From Protopterus annectens (Eukaryota > Chordata > Ceratodontiformes > Protopteridae): a stretch of DNA of 64,000 nt. Every line of letters starts with the position of its first letter. Within the stretch, counting starts at the first letter, position 1. Positions 20,851 through 32,900 of the stretch are shown piece after piece. The DNA lies in assembly GCF_019279795.1 (NCBI RefSeq), contig NC_056735.1, forward strand, positions 1,936,781,968 through 1,936,845,967. The letters are read 5' to 3'. Made by a program: the position numbers and the translations under genes. The notes under the pieces are model-generated. The model worked only from the letters and a program-made list of their open reading frames with translations, had not been told where the DNA came from and did not search any database.

Positions 20851-23800
20851 TGGATAAAGATACACCTTGTACAAGACAGCATCGAGAGTATACCTTGCAA
20901 TGAAAACTATACTGTTAAAGATAATCTCCATAATCTCAGGTCCCTGAATTACACAAGCCCACATGTTTTTACCTGCTTTTTTTATTTGCTGCATTTGATA
21001 GATGATAGTACTTAATGAGTACTTTTTTTACCTTGGAAGGAAATTACTTTTTTCCCCATTGTTGTGTATGGGGTTAGCATATTTAATTAAGGGGATTTTA
21101 ACCCAGTAAAAATACTTTCACATCTATGACCTGCAGATTCAGAAGGTTTGATTTTCAACGATTTTAAACTGTTGAGTTTAGAGATGTCAAGCTGTATGTT
21201 GACTTTGTGTATTAGGTCCGGTAATAAGCATTATATTACAATGACAATTTGATAATAACTTTATATTAAGCATATTTTCCCTTTTCGCATTAAATCGTAT
21301 GTTTCTACCCACACAGTAAAAAGGTATTTTAAAAATGCATACTTTTGGTCCTTAGAATCTGCTACTGAACAATTCACATATCCCCTTGGCTTCATTACTG
21401 ATCTTCCTGATCTATGATACTTAACAGGACTGTTTCTTTGGACACGTGGTCTTTTCAGGACACTTTATGCAACACTCCAGCTGTACTTGTAGCTATGAAG
21501 AGATAAATGTCTCTCTCGTTCTCATTCTGTCCCTGTATCTCTCTCTTTCTGTCTTTATCTGTGGTGTTTCTGACATTTCTCACAGTTTTTATTTTTATGA
21601 CAGTTCTAGTTGACATAATTACAGCTGCTTTTCTTCAGAGACTGCAACGTATTCATTTTCTGCAAATATCGGCAAGTCTTTCTGCACAGCTTTTCATTTT
21701 CTGCATGATTTTTTCTTACTCTGCCTTCAGCTTATAAATCTCTCAGTTCAGCCTTATTTCTATCATAATAATGCTTCTGCCTATCTTGACTGATTTTCAA
21801 CATTTACTTTACTTTGTTTTGATTTTAAGGGCATCAGTAATGCAGATGAAATAGGCAATTTATTTTTATCCTTTGTCTATGTACAGTTGATATAGTGAAA
21901 GACTGAGTCCCTTCATTGGAGTACTTCTGTATTTCATAATTGTGGGATCACAATTAATCTATCTACTGCTACTGCTGTTTCTTATGAGAGTCCTCACTAT
22001 CCAATAATGAACAGAATGCCAACACGTGTAAATATAGTCTAAAGAGTATTTTCAGAAAGAACCACAGTTCAAAAAAAAAAAAAAAAAACAGTCTAGGTAA
22101 AGTTCCAGGACACTATGGTAAAACTGATTTAATCTTTGCTTGAAACACTGACTCACACTGTACCATCACTGTGTAGCAATGCCCATTTATTAGAAAGAAA
22201 AACTAGAAATGGACTTCCATCAATGAATACAGTAGACATTATAAATACAGCAATGCTAGGTCAAACAGTAGGAGATACAAATTCAAGTACAAATCCAAAT
22301 CTGCCAGTATAGGGAATGATGTTCTCACAGAGGCAGATGCAATAAAAAGGCATTAAAAAGGCTCCCCATTGAAATAACGAGTGCTGAACCCCCCCCCCAA
22401 AAAAAGGCTTAAAACACAGTTCTTTCATCCACTCAGTCTCCCCATTTTGAGACTTAGTCTATTGGGTCCTAGCATTTCAAATGGTAACCCATTAGGAATG
22501 GGGAATATGAACAAAGCCAAGTCCAGTTATGACACATCACGTCTGTGCAAATGTTCTATTAGTAATTTTCCTGCAGTATTTGTAAGAAAGTAATGCTGAT
22601 GAAACCCAAAGAGAAAAAATTGTCACAGTCTTGCATTCCTTGCTGCAGGGATAACAAATTAACAAAGGTGTATCTTGGAGTATGCACTGTGGCAAGTATG
22701 ACAAGCAATTATTGTACAATACATATATCAGTTTTCAGATTCATTATGCTAGCGTAAGTGTTGTATTAATACACTTTCCTGCATCAGTGATGACAAAGTA
22801 TTCATGTTGCAGCCCTGAGAATACTATGCAGCAAGCATGCTGTCCCTGCAGCAGTCATGCAGTAATAAAGTTGTATCCTACAGAGTAGAATGCAGCAAGC
22901 ATTACAAGCAAGTATTGGAGTTGGAGTTTATGTATTTCAATTTACAGGCAGAAACAAGCTAAGACAAGCTAAAGCAATTATAACTAAAATGAGGCGGTAT
23001 ACTGTATGGTATGTGGAAAACCCAACTTGACATTGCCAGAAGCTCAGCAAGAAGAAATTAGAATTAAGTACAAAAAATGGTAAATCAGTCCAATGTAGTT
23101 ATCCTCTAATCTGCCTCCATTTTGGAGCTGTAACATCTACCATTGCAAAATTCCATGGAGTATAACTATAAATGATAAAATATCACTCAGAAAACCAAAG
23201 ACATACTTTCCTACTAGTAGTAGATAAAATGTACACATATGGGAGCTTTTGCTATCTAGCTTTATCTACCAGTATCCATGTTTTTTATCCAGTGGTAAAA
23301 TGAGCACTCTTAGTCATATTGTTCAGATGTTGAGGATAATTGTGAATGCAAATATTGTCTTCCACTGAGAGTTAGTGATACTTCTGTATGTAACACTGCC
23401 TTAACATTTAGATAGATTTGTATGAGGCATTTCCTAGAAGATGTCTTAAAACTGCAAATGTTTAAATATAATCTTAAAGGATGTCATTGCTATGATTGTT
23501 CCAAGTATTCTGGAATTTTCTGCAATTGATTGGCTTCAACTATGTATAAGCAGTACTTGCTGTAACACTGCAAAGTTGTTTTCCATTTTTAGTATCTCAC
23601 AAGCCAAATGATTCACAATAGTAAGAAATTCAGCTTTTTTCAGAGCTATAGTTCATGACAGGATTTGTACATTTTTTTGTATTTGAAGCAGCTTTTAACC
23701 CAATGGCTTCACTTAGTATCTAAATATATGAACATCATACACATGACTCCTTTTTCAGTGCAATTGAGAATAAGTACTACAAAACCTCATTCAGACAAAA

Positions 23801-24406
23801 ATGCAATCTGCACAGTGCCCCTTTTAATGACTTTTATACAGTCATGCAAAATAATGACTGACCTGCAACCCACCAGTAAAGACTGCATTTTTGCAGGGGG
23901 CCAGTCCACTCACTCAGGCTTATATATATTAAATCTATGCTTGTACAACAGTAGAAAAAATAGAAATTTGACATGAAAATATAATTCATTCAGGGCAGGA
24001 TATTGATTCATGTCTTGCTTATAGCCACGCTTAGTACATGATATTTGAATTTCGTCTGTAGAATGTTGTATGTGTACTTAGTAGCTATTTTTCTTGTCTG
24101 TGGTACTCAAAGAATACATCACTACATAGATATCTTTTTTCATATTTATTACTTTAAAATGGATTTTCTCATTCACTGTTTATTTCTTATTTTTGCATTT
24201 TTGTTTGACTGACATTGTATTTTAAATACATTGATAGCCTCAGTTAATTCTCTTGTCTGAATACTGTTCACTTTACTTCATTTAAATACACCCACAGCTA
24301 TTGATTAACTCAGAGCTGCTTATTTTAAAATCTTGTCAATTATTTTATCATGCTTTATGCTAAAAGGTGCTCTGTCTCTCATTCAACAATATCGTGCATC
24401 TTGCCC
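20851..24406. other. AT-rich intergenic DNA, no recognised feature
   Basis: About 3.5 kb with only short chance ORFs. It contains an (A)18 run at about 22071-22088, a C9A7 run at about 22390 and a CT-rich patch at 21505-21560. No coding block or mobile-element motif was found. Confidence 0.55.
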
Positions 24407-24586
24407 ATAGCTGGCCTTAGAAATAGGCCAACTAGGCGGCCACCTAGGGCACCACTGTAGCAGGGCCACTTTTGCAGTATTTATTTGGTGTAGGTAGACC
24501 AGGATGAGGGCACCGGGTGGTGTGGTGGGGGATGCCATGGAGCCCTTTTGCCTATTGCACCAGTTGACATAAGGCTGCTGCTGATC
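24407..24586. mobile_element. Possible hAT-like non-autonomous fragment
   Basis: A GC-richer island in AT-rich DNA, with ggccttag...ggccaactaggcggcc and cctagggcacca. Its ends (tagctggccttag and, reversed, cagcagccttatg) are weakly inverted, as in short hAT-derived elements. No target-site duplication was confirmed. Confidence 0.3.
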
Positions 24587-26985
24587 TTACCATGTTTCAC
24601 CTTTTGGCTCATTAATTCAGCTCAGTTTCTATAGTCACTAAAAGGTCTTGTATCCTTGTAAAGAGAGACTGGTAAGTTCTTCCTGTCTGATAATAATTCC
24701 AGAACTCCTCTGTGAATTCCAGAACTCCTCTGTTGTTGTTGTTGTTTTTAAGAAAAATAAAAGATTTAAACACTGTGATGGTATATTTCACACAGATATG
24801 AAGACAGGGACCATGCTGTATCTTTTCAGGCTACTTAGTTATTCCCCAAACTGAAATTAGGGTCGGACGAGTGGAGTGTTACTTGATTGTTGTCTGTGTC
24901 AGAAGGAGAACGTTGGATTAAAGTAAATAGCTGTTGTGGTTTTAGGTCAAATGCTAAAAGGTGCAAATATTACAACTTTATGCATTAGTGAGTAGGGCTG
25001 TGTTTGGAGTGCTTGTGAGTTAGAGACAGAGTAAGGGCTAATGTAGTGGATACATTTAGTGTAGTGTGGGCTCAGTGGTATTTGTGATCAGTTTAGAATG
25101 TGAGTAAATGCTTCCGGGTAAGGGTTACAGTAAGGATTAAGGAAGGTGATGTATATAGTGATATGCATGTGTCATGCTTCATGACATATATGTCTGAGTG
25201 TATTAAGTAGTGGTAATCTTATGGAAAGGATTTTTCTAAGGTATGTTGTGGACTTGGGGTTAGAGAAAAAGACAGGGTTATGGGTAGCATGTAATCTGAT
25301 GTGGGGGCAAAACTCCCCTGCTCATCCTTACTAATGACTGCTAACCCAAACACACATATTACCTTAATACGTCTGTAACACTAGCACTATTCTGAAAAAT
25401 TTTGTCTGAATATATTGGTAGGTTATGTTTACGGGATCCTTTTATGTTTGATGCGTTTGCATCCATTGTGGTAATGCCACTGAAAATGCAAATATCAAAA
25501 AGTACTGAGTTGAAAAATGTTGACATTTAGAAACAAAATAAATCCTAAGCAAGAATGATCCAGGAAATGAAAATTAGGAAATGAAGTGTAATTAAAAAAT
25601 ATGTGAAAACATGGCTAAAGGAGAAAAAGTCAAATAACTGTACAGGATATTGCAGTACAGTATCCTTTAGCTTGACATGACTGGCAGTTCTTGAGGGAAA
25701 GAGCAGATTACAATACATTTTTAACTAGTGGTCGAGGATAGTACAAAAGATGGAAAGTCAGAGCACAACTTGGGCAAAGTCTGTTGCATTCTGTTATTAT
25801 ATAAATTAAATTGCTTTAGCCTGAGTTTCTTACTATGCTGCCTTAGGTGTCCTGCCATTGCCATTATATCCAAATTCTATGAATGCTTCTAAAACCTAGA
25901 TATAATCAGCTTCATACAAGCTAAAAACTGCATGGCCAGTATCTGGTTTGCTTTAATTAGCTTGTCCAAGTTTGTGTCTCTGTCCTAAGTTCTAACAATA
26001 AGATGGGCTGAATGGTGATGATGTACTATATGACCGTAGAAATGTGACCGTAAATATTGAAAAGGTGGGCATTCCCAAAATGTATGCAACATGTGTGCAT
26101 GCAGGTTTGTACAAGCTGAGTTAATAGTTGTATCTTAATCCATAACTTTAGGCAAATAAAGCCTAGATTTCTTATAAAGAGAGAACATGTCTTAGCTGTG
26201 AAAGAACTGAAGTAATATCTCTCTTGCTTTTAAAAAACTTTAAAAATATCATAGCATCTGCTTCAGTTCCCACTTGTATGTATAAGCTCTGAGTCACCAC
26301 AAAGTTCTATTGTTAGGTATGTGAATTTGCACTATAGGCTGATCAAAGGATAAGGCTTCACCATTTGGAACTAAGTAGTTAATGAATATGTTATGGTTTG
26401 TTTGAGCTCCCTAACAGAGAAAGACAGTATAGCATACTTAACTTGTAGAATCTGCTAGAAGTGCCATTTATGTCATGCAAATTTCTGTTGTAAATAACTA
26501 AAAGAAGCTAGTGCAGCTATGCCTAGCAATAAAGGTTGCACCACGTCACTAAGAACTTCCATTCTCCTGGAAATGGATTCAGGAAGCAGTTAGCATCACA
26601 TGTCTTTATCTGTGGGTGACTACTGATAAGAATATGTGGCTGCAGTGAGGTCTAGATGGCTAGCTGCTTTTGGAATAGTCATGGCATCACACGTTTCCTT
26701 GATACTGCACCATCATCTAGTGCATGAGGGTAAAGAGTTGAGGTACCATCATAGTCCTAAGTGGGGAGGCATAAAAAAAAGGCTTTAACTTGGTCAACAA
26801 ATGGGGCAATTGAATTTACATGAAAGAAATTGTGGAGAGTAAATGTTTGAGCATGTACTTTCCAGTCAGCCAATTCTTACCCATCATTTATTCACTGGAA
26901 ACATAAATTGCATTTATTATCACACCGCCTGCTACCACCCCATCCCATGTAAACTATAAAGCTAAACCCGTGATTCCAGTGACTA
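24587..26985. other. AT-rich intergenic DNA, no recognised feature
   Basis: No coding or mobile-element motif. A 20-bp tandem duplication (ccagaactcctctgtgaatt) occurs at about 24699-24732, followed by (GTT)n. Confidence 0.55.
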
Positions 26986-27045
26986 TGAACAATTCATAGT
27001 TCATAGGTGATTACTAAGCTAATGACTCCAGGGTGCCTTTTTTCC
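26986..27045 (-). mobile_element. CR1-like 3' tail fragment
   Basis: ttcatagttcataggtgatt followed by actaagctaatgactccagg resembles the 3' end of the CR1-like copies at 222-300 and 3552-3620. Only the tail is present, a typical dead-on-arrival insertion of the family. Confidence 0.5.
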
Positions 27046-27900
27046 TACAAAATTTCATTTTATTTCAAAGAATGGGTAAATCTTTACAACATTAGTGCAA
27101 TCACTATGCATACTTAATTTTCCTCATTTCCTAAGTGGTAGCACTACCTATTGTTAAAATTCATTACACGTGGTCACTACCTAAAATTAAGGATAACAAT
27201 ATTGCAAAATCATTGTAAGTGTACCATTATACTTATGGCTAAATTATGTAATCTTGCTATCAGTTCAATCAGATGTTCATTTTGTAAATTTCTCAAGAAG
27301 CAATGACCTATCTAAGTCAAAATGATATCAAAAGCAAACATATAACTTATTTGATATTTCCATCTTACCCAGGTGAAGATATTATGTCATATTTATTTCA
27401 TATTGAAAAACTGGAAGAGAGAAATTGGATAAAGCAATTTCTATTAAACTATATGCATAATAATTATAATAAAAAAAAAACTGCTGCCACATTAGTCTAA
27501 TATATTCACATGCACTTCCACATGGCCAGCCGAATGTGACAGGGGGCGTACAACTTACTTGGCTGCGGGAAAAAAACTCAAATCATAGGTATAATGCTAA
27601 TAAAAGTAGTATAGATGATGTCATACTGTTACTCTAATCCTCTTCTTTTTTCCAGCCATTGTTTTATACAATCTCACGTCTTCCTGTGTGAGTCAACATG
27701 AATTTTAATTCAGGGAGACCTATTAATGGTGTGTTTAATTAATTTATTGTGGGAGATGCCCTCTGTTTCAGTTTTTTGGTCACATTTTTTAACTGAAATC
27801 AAAATAGTGATACAAGCTGCCCATTGATGTTTTGATTACTTCTGTGACCTGTGAATTCTCATCAACAGACTTAGGGGAATGAATGTAAATGAACCCTCTC
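27046..27900. other. AT-rich intergenic DNA, no recognised feature
   Basis: Nothing recognised. The longest frame (27303-27500) is 65 codons with no domain. Confidence 0.5.
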
Positions 27901-27909
27901 CAGTTAACT

Positions 27910-29290
27910 TTAAAATTACCTGCGTTTTTTCCTTAACAGGAGAATCCCACAAAATGTGCAAACAGTCAGTTACCCTCAATCTAAAATGTCTCTAGCATTT
28001 CCTTAGTACAGGTGGGAATATTGCAGAAAGTCTGTGTGTGGTGTAAAAATATTTGAATTGGAACTGCCAACCAAAGAAACAAAACTTTCCAGGTCTGGTA
28101 GCATACCTTAGTATCTGTAAAATTTCTTCCCAAATGTGCAGACTGGATATTGAGACCTCAAGGTTATTCTTGCTAGGTAGTCTATATTTGTCTTTGCCTT
28201 CTGTTTTGGCACTTGCAAAATGCTATATGCTTTACATACTGAGCCCTTATTTAGATACTCATGGTGGGAATCTACCGCCTGCTGGACTCATAAGGGACAG
28301 TCTCCTACAGGGATCTTGACAAGATTGATAGTCTCCACATCTATTTGCATTTGATTATAAAGAGGTTTATACTTATTATCTAAATTAAATTTCTCCATAA
28401 AAATACCTTCTCATCTACAAAGTCAGTCCAATATAATAGATTATGGATATCTTCCAACATATTATAAGTATGTTGGAATACCCCTAACGAGTAACAGCCT
28501 AAAGAGATTGGCAACAAATCCTTCTACCAGGGTTTCATTTTCTGCTCCATTTAAGTGCAGTCTAGGGTATACATAAGATCTTAAGAAAACAGTGGAAGCT
28601 TGCTAATTTTAGGGAACCTCTTGACCAGTAATATTTTATAGAATTGCATGGATCCCCCATCATCTTTAATAATGCACATTTCCAGCTAGATTCAAAGACT
28701 TTTGACATTAATTGAATGCAGTTTTTAAGTATCATTTTTATAAATGTCGTAAAGTCAAGAAGAATAAGCCCTCAACGCTCATTGGTCAGTGTTAGAATTT
28801 CCCACCCTATTCTATGTTGGTCTGATTCCCATGTAAATTTTAAAACTAGCTTTTTAAATAACTTGTAGATTACCTCCTTTGGGAGAGACAACCCTTGTGC
28901 AGCACATAAAATAATGGTAAGACATACCTGACCTTCTGTATTATATCCAGCTTGAGCTTCCAACAATCTCTCAGACTTACAGCTTATGCCCACTATTTGC
29001 CTGTAGGTGAGTTCTATGGAGCCCTGAATTGTGTTGGTAAATCATATGCTTAAGTAGGTCATTTGGTTAGGCCTGCTTAAAAACTGGCAAGATAATAAAA
29101 GCTCCTGCAAAGGGGTATATGCTATTCTGAGAGTCTCAGTTTTTAAACTGATCTTCTAGCCTGATGTTTTCCCAGAGTTACTGAGCCCTACAATAGTCTT
29201 TTCCAGTGCTTTTGCTGAATGGGACAGATAAAGTACCAAACCAATCATCTACATACAAAGCAAGTTTAAAAACCTGATTCCCAGTCTTGT
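27910..29290 (-). mobile_element. L1/Tx1-like LINE fragment, RT and C-terminal region
   Basis: Minus-strand remnants in broken frames. Near 29275-29230 is FKLALYVDDWFGTLS, an RT catalytic box of the form YVDD. At 28993-28772 is LPKEVIYKLFKKLVLKFTWE and IGWEILTLTNER, the post-palm segment that in L1-like elements precedes a Gly-Gly-Leu-Gly-Leu motif. Further on are DFTTFIKMILKNCIQL and, near 28050, the VYTFLWL-type C-terminal text. The fragment is more diverged than the L1-like pair at 58-64 kb. Both ends are approximate. Confidence 0.6.
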
Positions 29291-29877
29291 GGCCTTTTAA
29301 GATATGGCTTTACACATGTTCAGCAAGTGTTTGCAAGTATAAGGTGAATAGTAGGGGGAAAAACGATGTTGTGGAAATGATAAAATTCAGAAACAACACT
29401 CTGACATTTAAAGAAAAACAAATGGCATTTTATTTTTCTAATGACAAACAAGAATTTCTATTTTATAATTACAAAAAAGGAAAGCATCATTTCATAAGTG
29501 TCAGGTTTCAGTTTGAAGGAACACTTTATTAGCACTCTGAACCTTTGAGACAGTATTCATAGTCCGTGGCTTTGCATACTCATAGTAGTGATCCACAAAG
29601 TGCAGTGCTATCATGATATGTAAATCTTGGTGTGTCAGGATGACTGAAGCACTTTTTTCATAACACAAAACCCCCTATCGGAAATGCATAACACAATTTA
29701 TATATATCCGGTAGTGGGACAACTGCTACAATGTTAAGGGGGTTTACACAAAGGTGCATAAGTAAGATTCATAGACATGAATCTGTAATGGACTCATTTT
29801 CATACAAAGTGTGTAAATTTCCCTGAAGTTACACCAGAAAGCAGTGACATTTCAGTTGAGTATGGAGACACGTGGGT
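29291..29877. other. Left flank of the tandem array
   Basis: AT-rich, with no gene or element recognised. Repeat-related sequence begins near 29,878. Confidence 0.5.
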
Positions 29878-29996
29878 GTTTCAGTATTCCTGGACATTTT
29901 TACTGGTAGGATCGTTTGGGTAAATGTTTTATTTTTATGTGTGTGCATACCTGGAGATATTACTGAAGAGGTCACTTTGGTGAAATGTTCATTTTA
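29878..29996. repeat. Diverged left-edge units of the 60-bp array
   Basis: Two units with cattcctggacatttttact and gcatacctggagatattact in place of the core gcataccaaggcatgttaca. They share cctgga with the right-edge units rather than with the core, suggesting the older unit type. Confidence 0.8.
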
Positions 29997-32900
29997 CTTC
30001 TTGTGCATACCAAGGCATGTTACAGATGGGGTCACTTTGGTGAAATGTTCATTTTACTGCTTGTGCATACCAAGGCATGTTACAGATGGGGTCACTTTGG
30101 TGAAATGTTCATTTTACTGCTTGTGCATACCAAGGTATGTTACAGATGGGGTCACTTTGGTGAAATGTTCATTTTACTGCTTGTGCATACCAAGGCATGT
30201 TACAGATGGGGTCACTTTGGTGAAATGTTCATTTTACTGCTTGTGCATACCAAGGCATGTTACAGATGGGGTCACTTTGGTGAAATGCTCATTTTACTGC
30301 TTGTGTATACCAAGGCATGTTACAGATGGGGTCACTTTAATGAAATGTTCATTTTACTACTTGTGCATACCAAGGCATGTTACAGATAGGGTCACTTTGG
30401 TGAAATGTTCATTTTACTGCTTGTGCATACCAAGGCATGTTACAGATGGGGTCACTTTGGTGAAATGTTCATTTTACTGCGTGTGCATACCAAGGCATAT
30501 TACAGATGGGGTCACTTTGGTGAAATGTTCATTTTACTGGTTTTGCATACCAAGGCATATTACAGATGGGGTCACTTTGGTGAAATGTTCATTTTACTGC
30601 TTGTGCATACCAATGCATGTTACAGATGGGGTCACTTTGGTGAAATGTTCATTTTACTGCTTGTGCATACCAAGGCATGTTACAGATGGGGTCACTTTGG
30701 TGAAATGTTCATTTTACTGCTTGTGCATACCAAGGCATGTTACAGATGGGGTCACTTTGGTGAAATGTTCATTTTACTGGTTTTGCATACCAAGGCATGT
30801 TATAGATGGGGTCACTTTGGTGAAATGTTCATTTTACTGGTTTTGCATACCAAGGCATGTTACAGATGGGGTCACTTTGGTGAAATGTTCATTTTACTTC
30901 TTGTGCATACCAAGGCATGTTACAGATGGGGTCACTTTGGTGAAATGTTCATTTTACTACTTGTGCATACCAAGGCATGTTACAGATGGGGTCACTTTGG
31001 TGAAATGTTCATTTTACTGCTTGTGCATACCAAGGCATGTTACAGATGGGGTCACTTTGGTGAAATGTTCATTTTACTGCTTGTGCATACCAAGGCATAT
31101 TACAGATGGGGTCACTTTGGTGAAATGTTCATTTTACTGGTTTTGCATACCAAGGCATATTACAGATGGGGTCACTTTGGTGAAATGTTCATTTTACTGC
31201 TTGTGCATACCAAGGCATGTTACAGATGGGGTCACTTTGGTGAAATGTTCATTTTACTGCTTGTGCATACCAAGGCATGTTACAGAAGGGGTCACTTTGG
31301 TGAAATGTTCATTTTACTGCTTGTGCATACCAAGGCATATTACAGATGGGGTCACTTTGGTGAAATGTTCATTTTACTGGTTTTGCATACCAAGGCATGT
31401 TATAGATGGGGTCACTTTGGTGAAATGTTCATTTTACTGGTTTTGCATACCAAGGCATATTACAGATGGGGTCACTTTTGTGAAATGTTCATTTTACTGC
31501 TTGTGCATACCAAGGCATGTTACAGATGGGGTCACTTTGGTGAAATGTTCATTTTACTGCTTGTGCATTCCAAGGCATGTTACAGATGGGGTCACTTTGG
31601 TGAAATGTTCATTTTACTGCTTGTGCATACCAAGGCATGTTACAGATGGGGTCACTTTGGTGAAATGTTCATTGTACTGCTTGTGCATTCCAAGGCATGT
31701 TACAGATGAGGTCAATTTGGTGAAATGTTCATTTTACTGGTTTTGCATAGCAAGTCATGTTACAGATGGGGTCACTTTGGTGAAATGTTCATTTTACTGC
31801 TTGTGCATACCAAGGCATGATACAGATGGGGTCACTTTGGTGAAATGTTCATTTTACTGCTTGTGCATACCAAGGCATGTTACAGATGGGGTCACTTTGG
31901 TGAAATGTTCATTTTACTGCTTGTGCATACCAATGCATGTTACAGATGGGGTCACTTTGGTGAAATGTTCATTTTACTGCTTGTGCATACCAAGGCATGT
32001 TACAGATGGGGTCACTTTGGTGAAATGTTCATTTTACTGCTTGTGCATACCAAGGCATGTTACAGATGGGGTCACTTTCGTGAAATGTTCATTTTACTGC
32101 TTGTGCATACCAGAGCATATTACAGATGGGGTCACTTTGGTGAAATGTTCATTTTACTGCGTGTGCATTCCAAGGCATGTTACAGATGGGGTCACTTTGG
32201 TGAAATGTTCATTTTACTGCTTGTGCATACCAAGGCATGTTACAGATGGGGTCACTTTGGTGAAATGTTCATTTTACTGGTTTTGCATACCAAGGCATGT
32301 TACAGATGGGGTCACTTTGGTGAAATGTTCATTTTACTGCTTGTGCATACCAAGGCATGATACAGATGGGGTCACTTTGTTAAATGTTCATTTTTCTGCT
32401 TGTGCATACCAAGGCATGTTACAGATGGGGTCACTTTGGTGAAATGTTCATTTTACTGCTTGTGCATACCAATGCATGTTACAGATGGGGTCACTTTGGT
32501 GAAATGTTCATTTTACTGCTTGTGCATACCAAGGCATGTTACAGATGGGGTCACTTTGGTGAAATGTTCATTTTACTGCTTGTGCATACCAAGGCATGTT
32601 ACAGATGGGGTCACTTTGGAGAAATTTTCATTTTACTGCTTGCGCATACCAAGGCATGTTACAGATGGGGTCACTTTGTTGAAATGTTCATTTTACTGCT
32701 TGTGCATACCAAGGCATGTTACAGATGGGGTCACTTTGGTGAAATGTTCATTTTACTGCTTGTGCATTCCAAGGCATGTTACAGATGGGGTCACTTTGGT
32801 GAAATGTTCATTTTACTGCTTGTGCATACCAAGGCATGTTACAGATGGGGTCACTTTGGTGAAATGTTCATTGTACTGCTTGTGCATTCCAAGGCATGTT

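Noticed and set aside
22740..22910. Possible minisatellite based on gcagcaagcat occurrences
   Set aside because: Only two or three short matches at irregular spacing, with no extended similarity.
29872..32442. 856-codon ORF as a repetitive secreted or membrane protein gene
   Set aside because: It arises from a 60-bp tandem repeat open in two frames. There is no separate promoter, start context or unique flanking coding sequence, and single-base deletions switch frames freely.
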